64,000 nucleotides of DNA, taken from NCBI GenBank assembly GCA_002840125.1, contig PGZF01000004.1:62001-126000 (forward strand), given 5' to 3'. Position numbers and translations under genes: made by a program. Shown one piece after another: positions 35,444-43,807 of the stretch. Each line of letters starts with the position of its first letter. Position 1 is the first letter of the stretch. The notes beneath the pieces are model-generated. The model was not told the DNA's origin, ran no database searches, and worked only from the letters and a program-made list of their open reading frames with translations. This DNA is from Gammaproteobacteria bacterium HGW-Gammaproteobacteria-15. Lineage in GTDB: Bacteria > Pseudomonadota > Gammaproteobacteria > Enterobacterales > Alteromonadaceae.

Positions 35444-35471
35444 AAACCGGTACTTTTTACGATACCAGTTT
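35444..35471. promoter_or_regulatory. Inverted repeat in the MocR / GNAT promoter region
   Basis: AAACCGGTAC (35444-35453) and GTACCAGTTT-like GATACCAGTTT (35461-35471) are inverted (one mismatch class, AACYGGTAY). The stretch also overlaps a plausible -35 TTTACG (35456-35461) with -10 TATGCT (35478-35483), 16 bp apart, for the GNAT gene. Fits a MocR operator; unproven. Confidence 0.4.
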
Positions 35472-35511
35472 AGTCGCTATGCTAACGGCAGTACAAGAGG
35501 GAGATAGCTAA

Positions 35512-35910
35512 ATGACCATCGTATACCAACAGGAAAGCAGTTTTAACCTGGACGAAATGCTGGCGCTATACCGCGCATCAGGTATTAACCGGCCAACAGA
35601 CGACAGCGCAAGAATGGCCATTATGCTGGCAAGTAGCAATTTGCTGCTCACCGCCAGGCAAAATGGCAAGCTACTGGGGCTGGCGCGCTGTTTAACCGAT
35701 AAAGCCTATGTGGTGTATATCTGTGATTTGCTGGTAGATAAAGCTTATCAGCAGCAGGGTATAGGTAAAGCGCTGCTGGCAGCGGTACAACAGGCTACCG
35801 GGCCGCAGGTACAACAACTACTACGCAGCGCGCCTTCTGCCATGCAGTATTATCCTCAGGTGGGTTTTACCGCGATAGATAATGCCTTTCATATTCAGCG
35901 CCAGTACTGA
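35512..35910 (+). CDS. GNAT-family N-acetyltransferase
   Basis: 132 residues: LLGLARCLTDKAYVVYICDLLVDKAYQQQGIGKALL contains the acetyl-CoA loop QQQGIGKAL, and YYPQVGFTAI closes the fold. Substrate not known. Preceded by GAGGGA. First of a two-gene unit with the PaiB-like gene (13 bp gap), divergent from the MocR regulator. Confidence 0.88.
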   Translation: MTIVYQQESSFNLDEMLALYRASGINRPTDDSARMAIMLASSNLLLTARQNGKLLGLARCLTDKAYVVYICDLLVDKAYQQQGIGKALLAAVQQATGPQVQQLLRSAPSAMQYYPQVGFTAIDNAFHIQRQY

Positions 35911-35923
35911 GCAGGAGCCAGCA

Positions 35924-36505
35924 GTGTATCCACCCGCTTTTTATTACAGTGATGACCGTATACAACTGCAGACGTTTTTGCAGCAACATTATTTTGGTTT
36001 ACTGCTTAGTAATAACGCCAATTTGAGCTACACACCACTACCGTTTTTATTTGCCTGGCACAGCACGGGTGATAAAGCGTACTGCCATTTGGCGCGTAAT
36101 AACCCGCAGCTAAGCCAGCTGGATGCTGCTGAGGTTACTATTGTGATTCAGGGGCCGCATGCTTTTATTGCTGCCTGCTGTTATCAGCAGCAACCGGCGG
36201 TATCCACCTGGAACTACGCTCTGGCTGAACTAAAAGGCACAGCACGGTTGTTAGATGCAGAGCAAACGCTGGCATTAGTCAGAAAACAGGAAGCGCACAG
36301 CGCACCTGATATGGCACAAGCTGCTGAGTACCAACAAAAATTAGTTAACGCCATCGTCGGCGTTGAAATTAACCTGAGCAGTATAACGGGCCGTTTTAAG
36401 TTATCGCAAAACAAAACGCCTGCAGAGCAGCAGGCGGTTATCGATTATTTGCAGCAAACTGAGCAGCCAGCCACAGTATGGCAAATGATGCTATCGCAGC
36501 GTTAG
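35924..36505 (+). CDS. FMN-binding PaiB-like protein
   Basis: 193 residues of the PaiB/FMN-bd-2 family (TPLPFLFAWHSTGDKAYCHLARNNPQ, VVSTWNYALAELKGTARLL, SITGRFKLSQNKTP). PaiB of Bacillus is a regulator and flavin-binding protein paired with the acetyltransferase PaiA; here too a GNAT gene lies just upstream. GTG 35924 is chosen: AGGAG six bases before it, and MYPPAFYYSDD matches the usual family start. An ATG at 35882 lies inside the GNAT gene. Confidence 0.85.
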   Translation: MYPPAFYYSDDRIQLQTFLQQHYFGLLLSNNANLSYTPLPFLFAWHSTGDKAYCHLARNNPQLSQLDAAEVTIVIQGPHAFIAACCYQQQPAVSTWNYALAELKGTARLLDAEQTLALVRKQEAHSAPDMAQAAEYQQKLVNAIVGVEINLSSITGRFKLSQNKTPAEQQAVIDYLQQTEQPATVWQMMLSQR

Positions 36506-36557
36506 CATCATTATTTTTATAGAGTTACCTGTATTCCGGCCAACGGCATGGTTTGGC

Positions 36558-36977
36558 CTAATACGTGCGCGGCAGCTGGTCTAACCCCAGCAGCTGTTCG
36601 GCAAAAAACAAACTAAGCACTGTACCAACAGAAATGCCAAGCAGCACGCCGGTTGCCGTGACACTAAACGGTAATGGCAATGGCTGGCTTATTACCCAGT
36701 GGCTTTTTAACACGGCAAAACTGACAACAAGTAATACCGCGGCTATGGGGTTAAAGAGCAAGCTGATAGGTACATCAAAAGCCCATAAACTGGTGGCATC
36801 TTTAAAGCGAAAATATACGTTTAACGTGGGCACTATGGCACAAATAAGCGCAGCAGCCAGCAATAGCCCAAGCCAAAGGCTTACGCCGTGCAATTCAATA
36901 ACTTTATAACTTTTAATAGCACCATAAATAACAGCTGCGGCATATGCTAAAAAAGCAGGTAAAAGAAGTATGCCCAT
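36558..36977 (-). CDS. Small four-helix membrane protein of unknown function
   Basis: 139 residues with four hydrophobic segments (about 2-22, 33-52, 66-88, 103-126). I do not recognise the family. ATG with AAGGA upstream. It is the last gene of the minus-strand lipase cluster, 48 bp after the gene at 37026; whether it belongs to that module is open. Confidence 0.65.
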   Translation of the reverse strand: MGILLLPAFLAYAAAVIYGAIKSYKVIELHGVSLWLGLLLAAALICAIVPTLNVYFRFKDATSLWAFDVPISLLFNPIAAVLLVVSFAVLKSHWVISQPLPLPFSVTATGVLLGISVGTVLSLFFAEQLLGLDQLPRTY

Positions 36978-37025
36978 AGTTTAATCCTTATAAGCGCTCG
37001 CCATAGAGTGGCATTGTAATGGGTT

Positions 37026-37556
37026 TTAATCAGGCCAACGGCAAATGCTTACTACGCCGTGAGGAAAGTCGGGTCTTTCAATGTTTGCAAATACCTGATC
37101 CAGTTCTTCGTCTTTAAGATCGCAGTTTAGCGCAGCTAAGCGCTGTACCACGGCTTGTTGTGGCTTAATGCTGGACGTTGTCAGATACCAGAGCAGATAG
37201 GGGTGTTGGTTATGGTGGACAACAATAACCTGGCGGGTTCGCATTTCCCAAAGACTGCCGGGTTTTCTGGAGCGGATATTTTTTTCTGTAAAGCTAAAAC
37301 GGCCTTTAGCATCGGTGGTAGTTTTATCAATATATTCTTTGTCATAGTTAAGCTCACGCGATACCACGGCACCCACTAATGGCTGGCCGTTAAGTAACAC
37401 CTGGCCCTGCACCTTAGGTGATAAATGCACATCGTATTTTTTAAACCAGCTAAACATATCTGCGTTAACCTGCTGTGAAAAAGCAACGAAAATTAGGAGA
37501 AACCATCTCACGGTTTGGTGTTGAATCGATTTGTAACCACCATTGAAATAGCGCAC
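37026..37556 (-). CDS. Exported lipase-cluster protein C (carboxypeptidase-regulatory-like fold)
   Basis: About 176 residues from GTG 37556, with a signal peptide ending QQVNA. The mature part starts DMFSWFKK and has the shared core LSPKVQGQVLLNGQPLVGA, TTTDAKGRFSF and IRSRKPG, a beta-sandwich pattern; I think it belongs to the family listed as DUF6795, unverified. Two relatives lie at 37563 and 39584. The start is uncertain; a GTG 15 codons later is an alternative. A conserved cysteine follows in ALNCDLKDEELD and ICRWPD. Function unknown; immunity or envelope protection is inferred from context. Confidence 0.75.
   Translation of the reverse strand: MRYFNGGYKSIQHQTVRWFLLIFVAFSQQVNADMFSWFKKYDVHLSPKVQGQVLLNGQPLVGAVVSRELNYDKEYIDKTTTDAKGRFSFTEKNIRSRKPGSLWEMRTRQVIVVHHNQHPYLLWYLTTSSIKPQQAVVQRLAALNCDLKDEELDQVFANIERPDFPHGVVSICRWPD
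37438..37472. repeat. 35-bp identity with 40029-40063
   Basis: Thirty-five consecutive bases coding the signal-peptide end and DMFSWFKK are identical between proteins C and A, and most of the following bases also agree. Suggests recent duplication or gene conversion. Confidence 0.85.
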
Positions 37557-37562
37557 TTCAGA

Positions 37563-38345
37563 CTACTCGTAGTCTTTACTTTGTATAGGTAATTTACACA
37601 ATGCGGAAACATATAGCGGTTCGACGGTGCTATTTATAATATACTCTTCAGGTTTTTTGGCTAAGTCACAATTTAAGTTGGCGAGTACCTGGCTAAGAGG
37701 ATGTTGCAACAGTGCATAGTGGCTTTGCCATGAAAACAAGTTGATATATTCACCTTCTTGCCTGAGAAAAATACCGTGCTTTGCCAAGGTTGGTCTGCTG
37801 CGCTCGACCAGCCAGCCGGGACGCAGTGATCGAATACTGTGTGCCGGAAAACTAAAATGGCCTTTATCGTCAGTAGTTGTGTTGTTGTCTGCGTAGCTGC
37901 CGTATTCCAACTGGCGTATTATAGTGGCACCGGCAACCGGTTTCCCATTGTCTGTCAGCATGCCTGATACAGCAGGGCTGAGCTGAATATTAACGGCGCG
38001 AAAGCCGGTAAGTATTGGCACGTAAGAGAATATCGCCCCGAACAAACCGAGAGCAAAAGGCGCGGCGATGATAATAAGAGCCCATTTCCAGCTGACATAG
38101 GCCCATAGCAAGCTGGCAATAATACCAAATACTGCAATTCCACCAGTAATCATTACCAGCCAGTGCATCATCATCATGCCATACAAAATGCCGCCAATAT
38201 CTTTACCGCAAAAATAGCACCGGCTTATACCACCATTTTTTTGCTCACAGCCCAGCAAACCAGCCATTAGGGAGCCGAGCAGTGCAATTAACAATGGTGA
38301 AAGACCAACTGCAACGCTAATGATGGCTAGGCGGGTAGGAGTCAT
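37563..38345 (-). CDS. Lipase-cluster protein B: multi-helix membrane protein with the same C-terminal domain
   Basis: 260 residues. The N-terminal half has about three transmembrane helices (LAIISVAVGLSPLLIALLGSLMAG, ILYGMMMMHWLVMITGGIAVFG, LIIIAAPFALGLFGAIFSYV), with CysXXCys-like CYFCGKD between. The C-terminal half (about 118-255) repeats the domain of the 37026 and 39584 proteins (LSPAVSGMLTDNGKPVAGATIIRQLEYG, FSFPAHSIRSLRPG). So the domain exists here in fused, membrane-tethered form. It ends 7 bp before the start of protein C. Unknown function. Confidence 0.75.
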   Translation of the reverse strand: MTPTRLAIISVAVGLSPLLIALLGSLMAGLLGCEQKNGGISRCYFCGKDIGGILYGMMMMHWLVMITGGIAVFGIIASLLWAYVSWKWALIIIAAPFALGLFGAIFSYVPILTGFRAVNIQLSPAVSGMLTDNGKPVAGATIIRQLEYGSYADNNTTTDDKGHFSFPAHSIRSLRPGWLVERSRPTLAKHGIFLRQEGEYINLFSWQSHYALLQHPLSQVLANLNCDLAKKPEEYIINSTVEPLYVSALCKLPIQSKDYE

Positions 38346-38405
38346 TATTTACTTCACGTCTAAATAGAACAATGGCCAGCCAGATTGGTTGGCCATCAGT
38401 TTAAG

Positions 38406-39587
38406 TTACTCAAGATTCTCTAGCGCCAGACGCACGGACCGATATAAGGCACCTAAGGTTGCATCAAATACCCAGCGGATAAAACGCGCTGTAAGCTCGG
38501 TTACTGCAGTGGTTACTTTGCCGGCAAATACCAGCATATGGCCAAGTAAGCCTTTAATATCGTCCGCAAACTCGACAGATATTTTAGCAATATGCTCCAT
38601 ACTGCGTGCCAGCAAATCATAAAAAGTAAGAGCAGTACCAATACCTGCAGCAGCCATGATGACTGGCAACTGACCTGCTTTTTTCAAAATGGTCACCAGC
38701 GCATCGGTAATACGCAGAGCCCAATAAGTGGTATAAGAGGCTCTGTGCCGCTCAGCATAACGAAGGACAACAGATTTTGCATTTATGTTAGTCTGTTGCG
38801 CCACATGCTCCCAGCTATGAGTGTTGGCTGTGTTGATATAACCAGGATTACTTTCCATAGAATGATGAAACGGATTGATCATCATTCCCGGTGATAAAAC
38901 AAATTCCTGCTTGTTAAAAGGCGCATGGATAAAAGGCCACACCGGAATCATTGGAATAGGGTCAGATGCATGTACGCAGCGAAAATGTTTATCTACGCTT
39001 GCAGTGGTTTTTTTAGCAAATTCAGTCAAGCCTACTCTTGGTGCTCCGAAGGTATATAAGCATACCTTGCCGCCATACTTATGTTTTATCCAATCTGCTG
39101 TCAGATGTGCAAGTGCACCACCTAAACTATGCCCAACACAATGCACAGTACCTTTTGCATTGGCACGCAGTAGTGGGTCCAAATTTTCTGCTAACACGGG
39201 TTTAATACTTTGAAATACTTTATTAAAACCAGCATGGATACGGGTCTGATTATCACCTGTAGCCAGACCAAAATGTAAGTCTGTTACCACATCGCGCAAT
39301 TCTGCCGTTTTCCAGTTCATATAAGTACCACGAACAGCGACAACAGTGTCACCGTGGTATTGGTTTTTACCCTGTCCAATTACAGCGAAACCGGTTTTGC
39401 GATTTAACATGCGGGAGAACATACCACCAGAAACTCCCTGAACTGGGCCATTACTCAGATCAAAACTAAAGTTTTTAGTAATTTGTGGTGGTAGTTGTCC
39501 TAAACTGTAACCCGTTCTTTCTGCTGTGCGGATTCGGTAAGCGGCGTTCGCCAGTTGTGAAGCCATTTGAGGCGTTAACGTATTCAT
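38406..39587 (-). CDS. Class-3 lipase family protein with hydrophobic C-terminal region
   Basis: 393 residues without a signal peptide. Lipase-3 motifs: VVAVRGTYMNWKT, nucleophile elbow GHSLGG (Ser154), LYTFGAPRVG, and ASDPIPMIP (Asp209); THSWEH around 257 is a candidate histidine. Residues 285-385 are rich in hydrophobic helices, which could insert in membranes. The start overlaps the previous gene by ATGA. Lipases of this type serve as type VI secretion phospholipase effectors in some gammaproteobacteria, guarded by periplasmic immunity proteins; the three flanking paralogues fit, but no VgrG, PAAR or Hcp gene is in the window. An ordinary lipase is the alternative. Confidence 0.82.
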   Translation of the reverse strand: MNTLTPQMASQLANAAYRIRTAERTGYSLGQLPPQITKNFSFDLSNGPVQGVSGGMFSRMLNRKTGFAVIGQGKNQYHGDTVVAVRGTYMNWKTAELRDVVTDLHFGLATGDNQTRIHAGFNKVFQSIKPVLAENLDPLLRANAKGTVHCVGHSLGGALAHLTADWIKHKYGGKVCLYTFGAPRVGLTEFAKKTTASVDKHFRCVHASDPIPMIPVWPFIHAPFNKQEFVLSPGMMINPFHHSMESNPGYINTANTHSWEHVAQQTNINAKSVVLRYAERHRASYTTYWALRITDALVTILKKAGQLPVIMAAAGIGTALTFYDLLARSMEHIAKISVEFADDIKGLLGHMLVFAGKVTTAVTELTARFIRWVFDATLGALYRSVRLALENLE

Positions 39588-40147
39588 TCAACAATTTCCT
39601 TATTTGTAACCACACTCTCGTCAGCGAAACTGCATTTGCTGATAGCACCTAAATAAACACCTGGTTTTGCCGGATCAGGTTCCAGATCGTAACCAAGCTC
39701 GGGGTTGCTAAGCTCACACGTCATATTTTTGAGCAGCGTATTAAAACTTTTGAAATCAAGCGTATTTAAATTCGAGATACTAAAAATTCTCGTTATTTCA
39801 GAGCCTTGCTCTACAAATAGACCATGTCTGACATCAGTATCAAACATAGAATCCTTGACCCTAATGTTCTTGGCTGGAAAACTGAAATGGCCATCACTGC
39901 CTGTAACCTGCCGATCGGTGTATAACTCATCACCGTAATTCAGGTCCCGAAGTACAGTAATTCCCTTTACCGGTTGACCATGCAACAGGATCTGTCCCTG
40001 TACTGTGGGTGAAAGTTGTAGTTCTTTCTTTTTAAACCAGCTAAACATATCTGCGTTAACCTGTTGTGAGAAAACAATAAATACTAAAAAGCTCAATGCT
40101 GCTGCCAACAGTGGCAACGGCTTTCGCCAGACATTAGAAGTACGCAT
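39584..40147 (-). CDS. Exported lipase-cluster protein A (paralogue of C)
   Basis: 187 residues with signal peptide ending QQVNA, then DMFSWFKK identical to protein C, and core LSPTVQGQILLHGQPVKGITV, GSDGHFSFPAKNIR. Later sequence diverges, with ALNC-type and SKCSF cysteines (NMTCEL, SKCSF) as in the paralogues. First gene of the minus-strand cluster, immediately upstream of the lipase with a 4-bp overlap. Its place before the lipase is what an immunity gene translated first would show, but this is inference. Confidence 0.78.
   Translation of the reverse strand: MRTSNVWRKPLPLLAAALSFLVFIVFSQQVNADMFSWFKKKELQLSPTVQGQILLHGQPVKGITVLRDLNYGDELYTDRQVTGSDGHFSFPAKNIRVKDSMFDTDVRHGLFVEQGSEITRIFSISNLNTLDFKSFNTLLKNMTCELSNPELGYDLEPDPAKPGVYLGAISKCSFADESVVTNKEIVE
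40029..40063. repeat. 35-bp identity with 37438-37472
   Basis: Second copy of the repeat, in protein A. Confidence 0.85.
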
Positions 40148-40247
40148 CCGGGCTCCGGCTGAAATGACGTTGCTAAAAGATATATAAATAATGCAATTTT
40201 GTAAATTAATTATTTGTGAAAGTGGGGTAAAAAGAAGATAAAAGATG

Positions 40248-40269
40248 GCGCTGCCGGGGTTGGCAGCGC
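40248..40269 (-). terminator. Terminator of the D-amino-acid aminotransferase gene
   Basis: On the minus strand GCGCTGCC pairs with GGCAGCGC around a six-base loop and is followed by a T-rich run (CATCTTTTATCTTCTTTTT at about 40229-40247). It separates this gene from the lipase cluster. Confidence 0.7.
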
Positions 40270-40285
40270 TTTGACTAGCATGAGG

Positions 40286-41152
40286 TTAATAATCGAATTT
40301 ATGTGCGCTGAAAAGTTGTTGTGCGGTAAGCCAGACATCGCCTACTTTACCGCCAGCTACTGGCTTGTCGTTAACATATAGCACTGGCGCAATTTCTTTG
40401 CTGGAGCTGGTAAGCCAGATCTCATCGGCGGCCAGCACTTCGGCTTCACTGATATCGCGCTCTTCTACTTTGATGCTGCTGTGTTTGGCTAAAATGGCCA
40501 GCAGAATCTGCCGGGTAATACCTGGCAGCAGTTTGTGGCTTAATGGCGGCGTGGCAATAACGCCGTCTTTTATGATAAATACGTTAACTGCTGCGCCTTC
40601 GGTTAAATTACCGTCTTTATCAAACAGTAATATCTCTTGTGCGCCCTGGCTGTAGCTTTGCTGGTAATGGAGCACATTACCCAGTAATGATGTCGATTTA
40701 ATATGGCAGCGCTGCCAGCGTAAATCCTGGCCGGTAACCACGGCATAGGTGGTGGCTTTGGCTTTATCGGCCACCGGCTCGGGCGGAATGGCAAAGGCAA
40801 AGCCAAACACCGTTGGCGCTATATTGGCCGGAAAGGCATGGCCGCGCTTGGTATCGGTGCCGCGGCTAACCTGAAAATACACGCCGAGGTTATCGCCCAG
40901 TTCTGCACGGTTATCAGCCAGTAGTTTGTCGGCTATATGTTGCCAGTCAGCCTGGCTTAGCTTGGGGTCAATCGACAGTTGTGCTAGGCCGCTGTGCATG
41001 CGGTCAATATGCGGGCCAAAACCAACAAAGCGGCCGCCATAACTTGGGATCACTTCATAAATGCCGTCGCCAAATAAAAAGCCCCGGTCCATCGGCGATA
41101 TTTTCGCTTCGCTGGCCGGTACAAAGGCGCCGTTTAAATATACTGTTGTCAT
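40286..41152 (-). CDS. dat: D-amino-acid aminotransferase (fold-type IV)
   Basis: 288 residues: RGFLFGDGIYEV, QVSRGT, CHIKSTSLLGNVL with the PLP lysine Lys152, and LTEGAAVNVFI with the conserved glutamate. It exchanges amino groups between D-amino acids and 2-oxoglutarate/D-glutamate. Branched-chain and aminodeoxychorismate relatives share the fold, but the RGFLFGDG..EV start and length favour D-amino-acid transaminase. Lies 143 bp downstream of the D-glutamate-cyclase-like gene, which supports a D-glutamate link. Confidence 0.86.
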   Translation of the reverse strand: MTTVYLNGAFVPASEAKISPMDRGFLFGDGIYEVIPSYGGRFVGFGPHIDRMHSGLAQLSIDPKLSQADWQHIADKLLADNRAELGDNLGVYFQVSRGTDTKRGHAFPANIAPTVFGFAFAIPPEPVADKAKATTYAVVTGQDLRWQRCHIKSTSLLGNVLHYQQSYSQGAQEILLFDKDGNLTEGAAVNVFIIKDGVIATPPLSHKLLPGITRQILLAILAKHSSIKVEERDISEAEVLAADEIWLTSSSKEIAPVLYVNDKPVAGGKVGDVWLTAQQLFSAHKFDY

Positions 41153-41295
41153 AGCATTTCTCTCATCAAAGCTACTCAGATGTATGTTGAGCGGAATCGA
41201 TATGCTCTAAACCAACCGTTGACGGCATGGATGCCGGAATCGAGCCTACAGGGACGTATTTACGGCGTGTTGGTGTGGGCATATCGGTTCTGCGG

Positions 41296-42150
41296 TTAGT
41301 CGGCACCTTGCAACACAGTGCACAAATCTTTAATCAGTTGTTCGCCTTCAGTATGCGCCAGGCCGTCTTCGGTCAGGGTATTTAACCGGGTAACGCCATC
41401 CACACTGCCTCTGGCTGATAAATACTGCAAAATTGCCAGCGGGTTGGCACCGGCAAGCAAGTTTTCGCCGCGCAATATCGACACCATTGCCGCCAGGCCC
41501 CAGGCTGCCCAGTTTGATACATCGGCAATGATCAGCTCGTCGCACTGGGTAACACAAGGCGTAATATTCAGTGCGCTAACGGCCTGCAGTACATTACCCA
41601 TGCCAATTTCATTGCCGCCATCGCCAATGCCAATAGTCGGGCAGGGCGCCTGCGTCAGAAAATAATCGAAACTGGCACAGCGGGCGCTGATATCTTCACC
41701 GCGCATATTGGCGTAACGCTGCTGTGCATTAAAACCGGGCCGTTCGATGGATATCACCAGCTGCGGCTGTAATTCTGCCAGCGCTTTACTGGCGATGGCA
41801 GGCAGTGCTTCATACTGATTTACCGTAATTTGGTAGCACTGGTAATCGGCTTTTAATGCACTGTATAGCGGGTCACCACAGACAATAACCGGCTTTGCCC
41901 CCAACTGCGTGAGTAATTGATATAAAGCAATGGCGCCTACCGGGCCGTCGGTTTCAAAGGTATCCAGCACCGGAAAACCGGTGCCGATCAGCACAGTACC
42001 ACGGCATTGGTTAATCAACCGCGCCGCACGCAGAACATAGCCAGGGCGTAAATGCGGTTTTAGTGCCGCCATACCGCGCAGGTTTTGCCGCACTAATAGC
42101 TGTTCTATCTGTTGGCTTAGCGCCAGATAATCAGGGGGCAGTGCTGTCAT
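41296..42150 (-). CDS. D-glutamate cyclase-like protein (DUF4392)
   Basis: 284 residues: LINQCRGTVLIGTGFPV, ETDGPVGAIALYQLL, IERPGFNAQQRYANMRGEDIS, IGIGDGGNEIGMGNV and ADVSNWAAWGLAAMVS are hallmarks of the DUF4392/DGLUCY C-terminal family. The mammalian relative converts D-glutamate to 5-oxo-D-proline. The gene shares one base with pxpC upstream (TAATG), so the product probably feeds or drains 5-oxoproline metabolism. Some relatives are annotated as hydantoin-racemase-associated proteins of unknown activity. Confidence 0.84.
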   Translation of the reverse strand: MTALPPDYLALSQQIEQLLVRQNLRGMAALKPHLRPGYVLRAARLINQCRGTVLIGTGFPVLDTFETDGPVGAIALYQLLTQLGAKPVIVCGDPLYSALKADYQCYQITVNQYEALPAIASKALAELQPQLVISIERPGFNAQQRYANMRGEDISARCASFDYFLTQAPCPTIGIGDGGNEIGMGNVLQAVSALNITPCVTQCDELIIADVSNWAAWGLAAMVSILRGENLLAGANPLAILQYLSARGSVDGVTRLNTLTEDGLAHTEGEQLIKDLCTVLQGAD

Positions 42151-43091
42151 TACAGGCTCACCAGTTGGCTTGTTATTGCATCAGTACGTACTTTGGCTAA
42201 ACAGAGTGCATTGTGAGCCTGTTCAGGGCTGATTGGGGTAAAGTACAGTTCTGTACCCGCCACCGCCTGTGCCAGCAACGCACAATCGAGTGAGAGTACG
42301 GAGCCAATTTTCGGGTAACCGCCCAGCGTTTGCCGGTCATTTAACAGTACTATCGGTTGGCCATCGGGTGGTATTTGTACTGCGCCGTAGCAGATGCCTT
42401 CTGATAACAACTGGCTTTGCTGACAACGGATGGCCGCGCCTTTGAGTTTGTAACCCATGCGATCGGCCTGCGGCGTCACTGTATAGCTGTTAAGGTAAAA
42501 ACGCTGGAGCTCTGTAACAGAAAAGCTTTCTGCCTGATAACCTTCTACCAACCGTAGCGTCAGAACGCGGTTAAACTGTGGCTGGTAAGTCTGCGGCAGG
42601 CTTAGCAGTGGTAGCTGCTTTACCGGCTCTGCTGCCAGCAAATCACCTGTTTGCAGTTTATTGCCCTTTAAGCCGCCAATGCCTTCGCGTAGCACGGTAG
42701 ATACGCTGCCAAACTGGGCCGTTATATTAAAACCACCGGCCACCGCCAGATAAGCCCGCAGGCCCTGGTTTACCATACCCAGTTCTATGACATCGCCTTG
42801 CTGTACTTTATGTACTGCCCAAAGCTCAGCCGGGTTGCCGTTAATTGTCAGCGGTAGCTCTGCGCCGGTAACGGCAATATAGCTGCTGCAGCCAGCTCGC
42901 AGTTGCAGGCCACCAACACTGCACTCTATCAGGGGGGCGTTACTGTGATTGCCCAGTAGCCGGTTAGCCCAGCGGGCTGAAGAGGCATCCATGGCGCCGC
43001 CGGTAGTTAAGCCCAGCGCGCTCTGGCCAAAACGGCCGTTATCCTGTAACAGGCTTAGCATGCCGGGGGCGATAACGCTAAAACCGTTCAT
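42150..43091 (-). CDS. pxpC: 5-oxoprolinase subunit PxpC (biotin-dependent carboxyltransferase-like)
   Basis: 313 residues: VIAPGMLSLLQDNGRFGQSALGLTTGGAMD and the AHM1/PxpC core (GYKLKGAAIRC, ICYGAVQIPPDGQPIVLLNDRQTLGGYPKIG). With PxpB and PxpA it forms the ATP-dependent 5-oxoprolinase that opens pyroglutamate to glutamate. Overlaps pxpB by 4 bp. Confidence 0.93.
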   Translation of the reverse strand: MNGFSVIAPGMLSLLQDNGRFGQSALGLTTGGAMDASSARWANRLLGNHSNAPLIECSVGGLQLRAGCSSYIAVTGAELPLTINGNPAELWAVHKVQQGDVIELGMVNQGLRAYLAVAGGFNITAQFGSVSTVLREGIGGLKGNKLQTGDLLAAEPVKQLPLLSLPQTYQPQFNRVLTLRLVEGYQAESFSVTELQRFYLNSYTVTPQADRMGYKLKGAAIRCQQSQLLSEGICYGAVQIPPDGQPIVLLNDRQTLGGYPKIGSVLSLDCALLAQAVAGTELYFTPISPEQAHNALCLAKVRTDAITSQLVSL

Positions 43092-43807
43092 AGCTCAACG
43101 CCTTGTAGTTCACCGCCCAGGCGTAAAAACTCTGCCTTATCTATCGCGACAAAGCGTACTTCATCGCCTACCGACACCGGCATAGCCGGACTGGCATCCG
43201 GGTTAAACATTGGTGTCGGGCACAGGCCGATTAAATTCCAGCCGCCGGGCGATTGCGCCGGATATACTGCAGTTTGCCTGTCGGCAATGGCGACAGCACC
43301 GCGCGGCACTTTGGCGCGTGGTGTGGCTAAACGTGGCATTTGTAATAGTGGGTCTACCTCACCTAAATAAGCAAAACCGGGCGCAAAGCCAATGGCGTAA
43401 ACACGGTAACTGATAGCCTGATGCCGCTGAATAACCTCATCAATGCTGATATTTTTTGTCTGGGCGATAAGAGCTAAATCCGGCCCGCTCTCTTCGCTGT
43501 AATACACCGGTAGTTCTACCCGTTTACCGCTCTGGCTGTCGCGGTTTTGCAGCTGTGCCAGGCAGTGCTGCAACTGCGCCTGTACGCGAAAGTGATCAGT
43601 GCGACACGGGTTAAACATCACCAGCACTGAGGCATAAGAGGGGAGTACGTCGATAAGATCCGCTGCCAACTCTGCGCGGATCAATACGCAAGCCTGTTGT
43701 ACTAGGGCGGATATGGTCGGGTCAATGCGCTGGTCAAAATACAGCATCAGAGCATTTTCACCGGCGAGAGTCAGCTGATACTGCGGCTTACTCATGCCCA
43801 TACTCAT
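43088..43807 (-). CDS. pxpB: 5-oxoprolinase subunit PxpB (KipI-like)
   Basis: 239 residues of the KipI/AHS1 family: DVLPSYASVLVMFNP, LPVYYSEESGPDL and IGFAPGFAYLGEVD with LATPRAKVPRGAVAIADRQTAVYP. Partner of PxpC. The ATG at 43807 overlaps the pxpA stop as ATGA; two further in-frame ATGs within five codons are possible starts. Confidence 0.92.
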   Translation of the reverse strand: MSMGMSKPQYQLTLAGENALMLYFDQRIDPTISALVQQACVLIRAELAADLIDVLPSYASVLVMFNPCRTDHFRVQAQLQHCLAQLQNRDSQSGKRVELPVYYSEESGPDLALIAQTKNISIDEVIQRHQAISYRVYAIGFAPGFAYLGEVDPLLQMPRLATPRAKVPRGAVAIADRQTAVYPAQSPGGWNLIGLCPTPMFNPDASPAMPVSVGDEVRFVAIDKAEFLRLGGELQGVEL

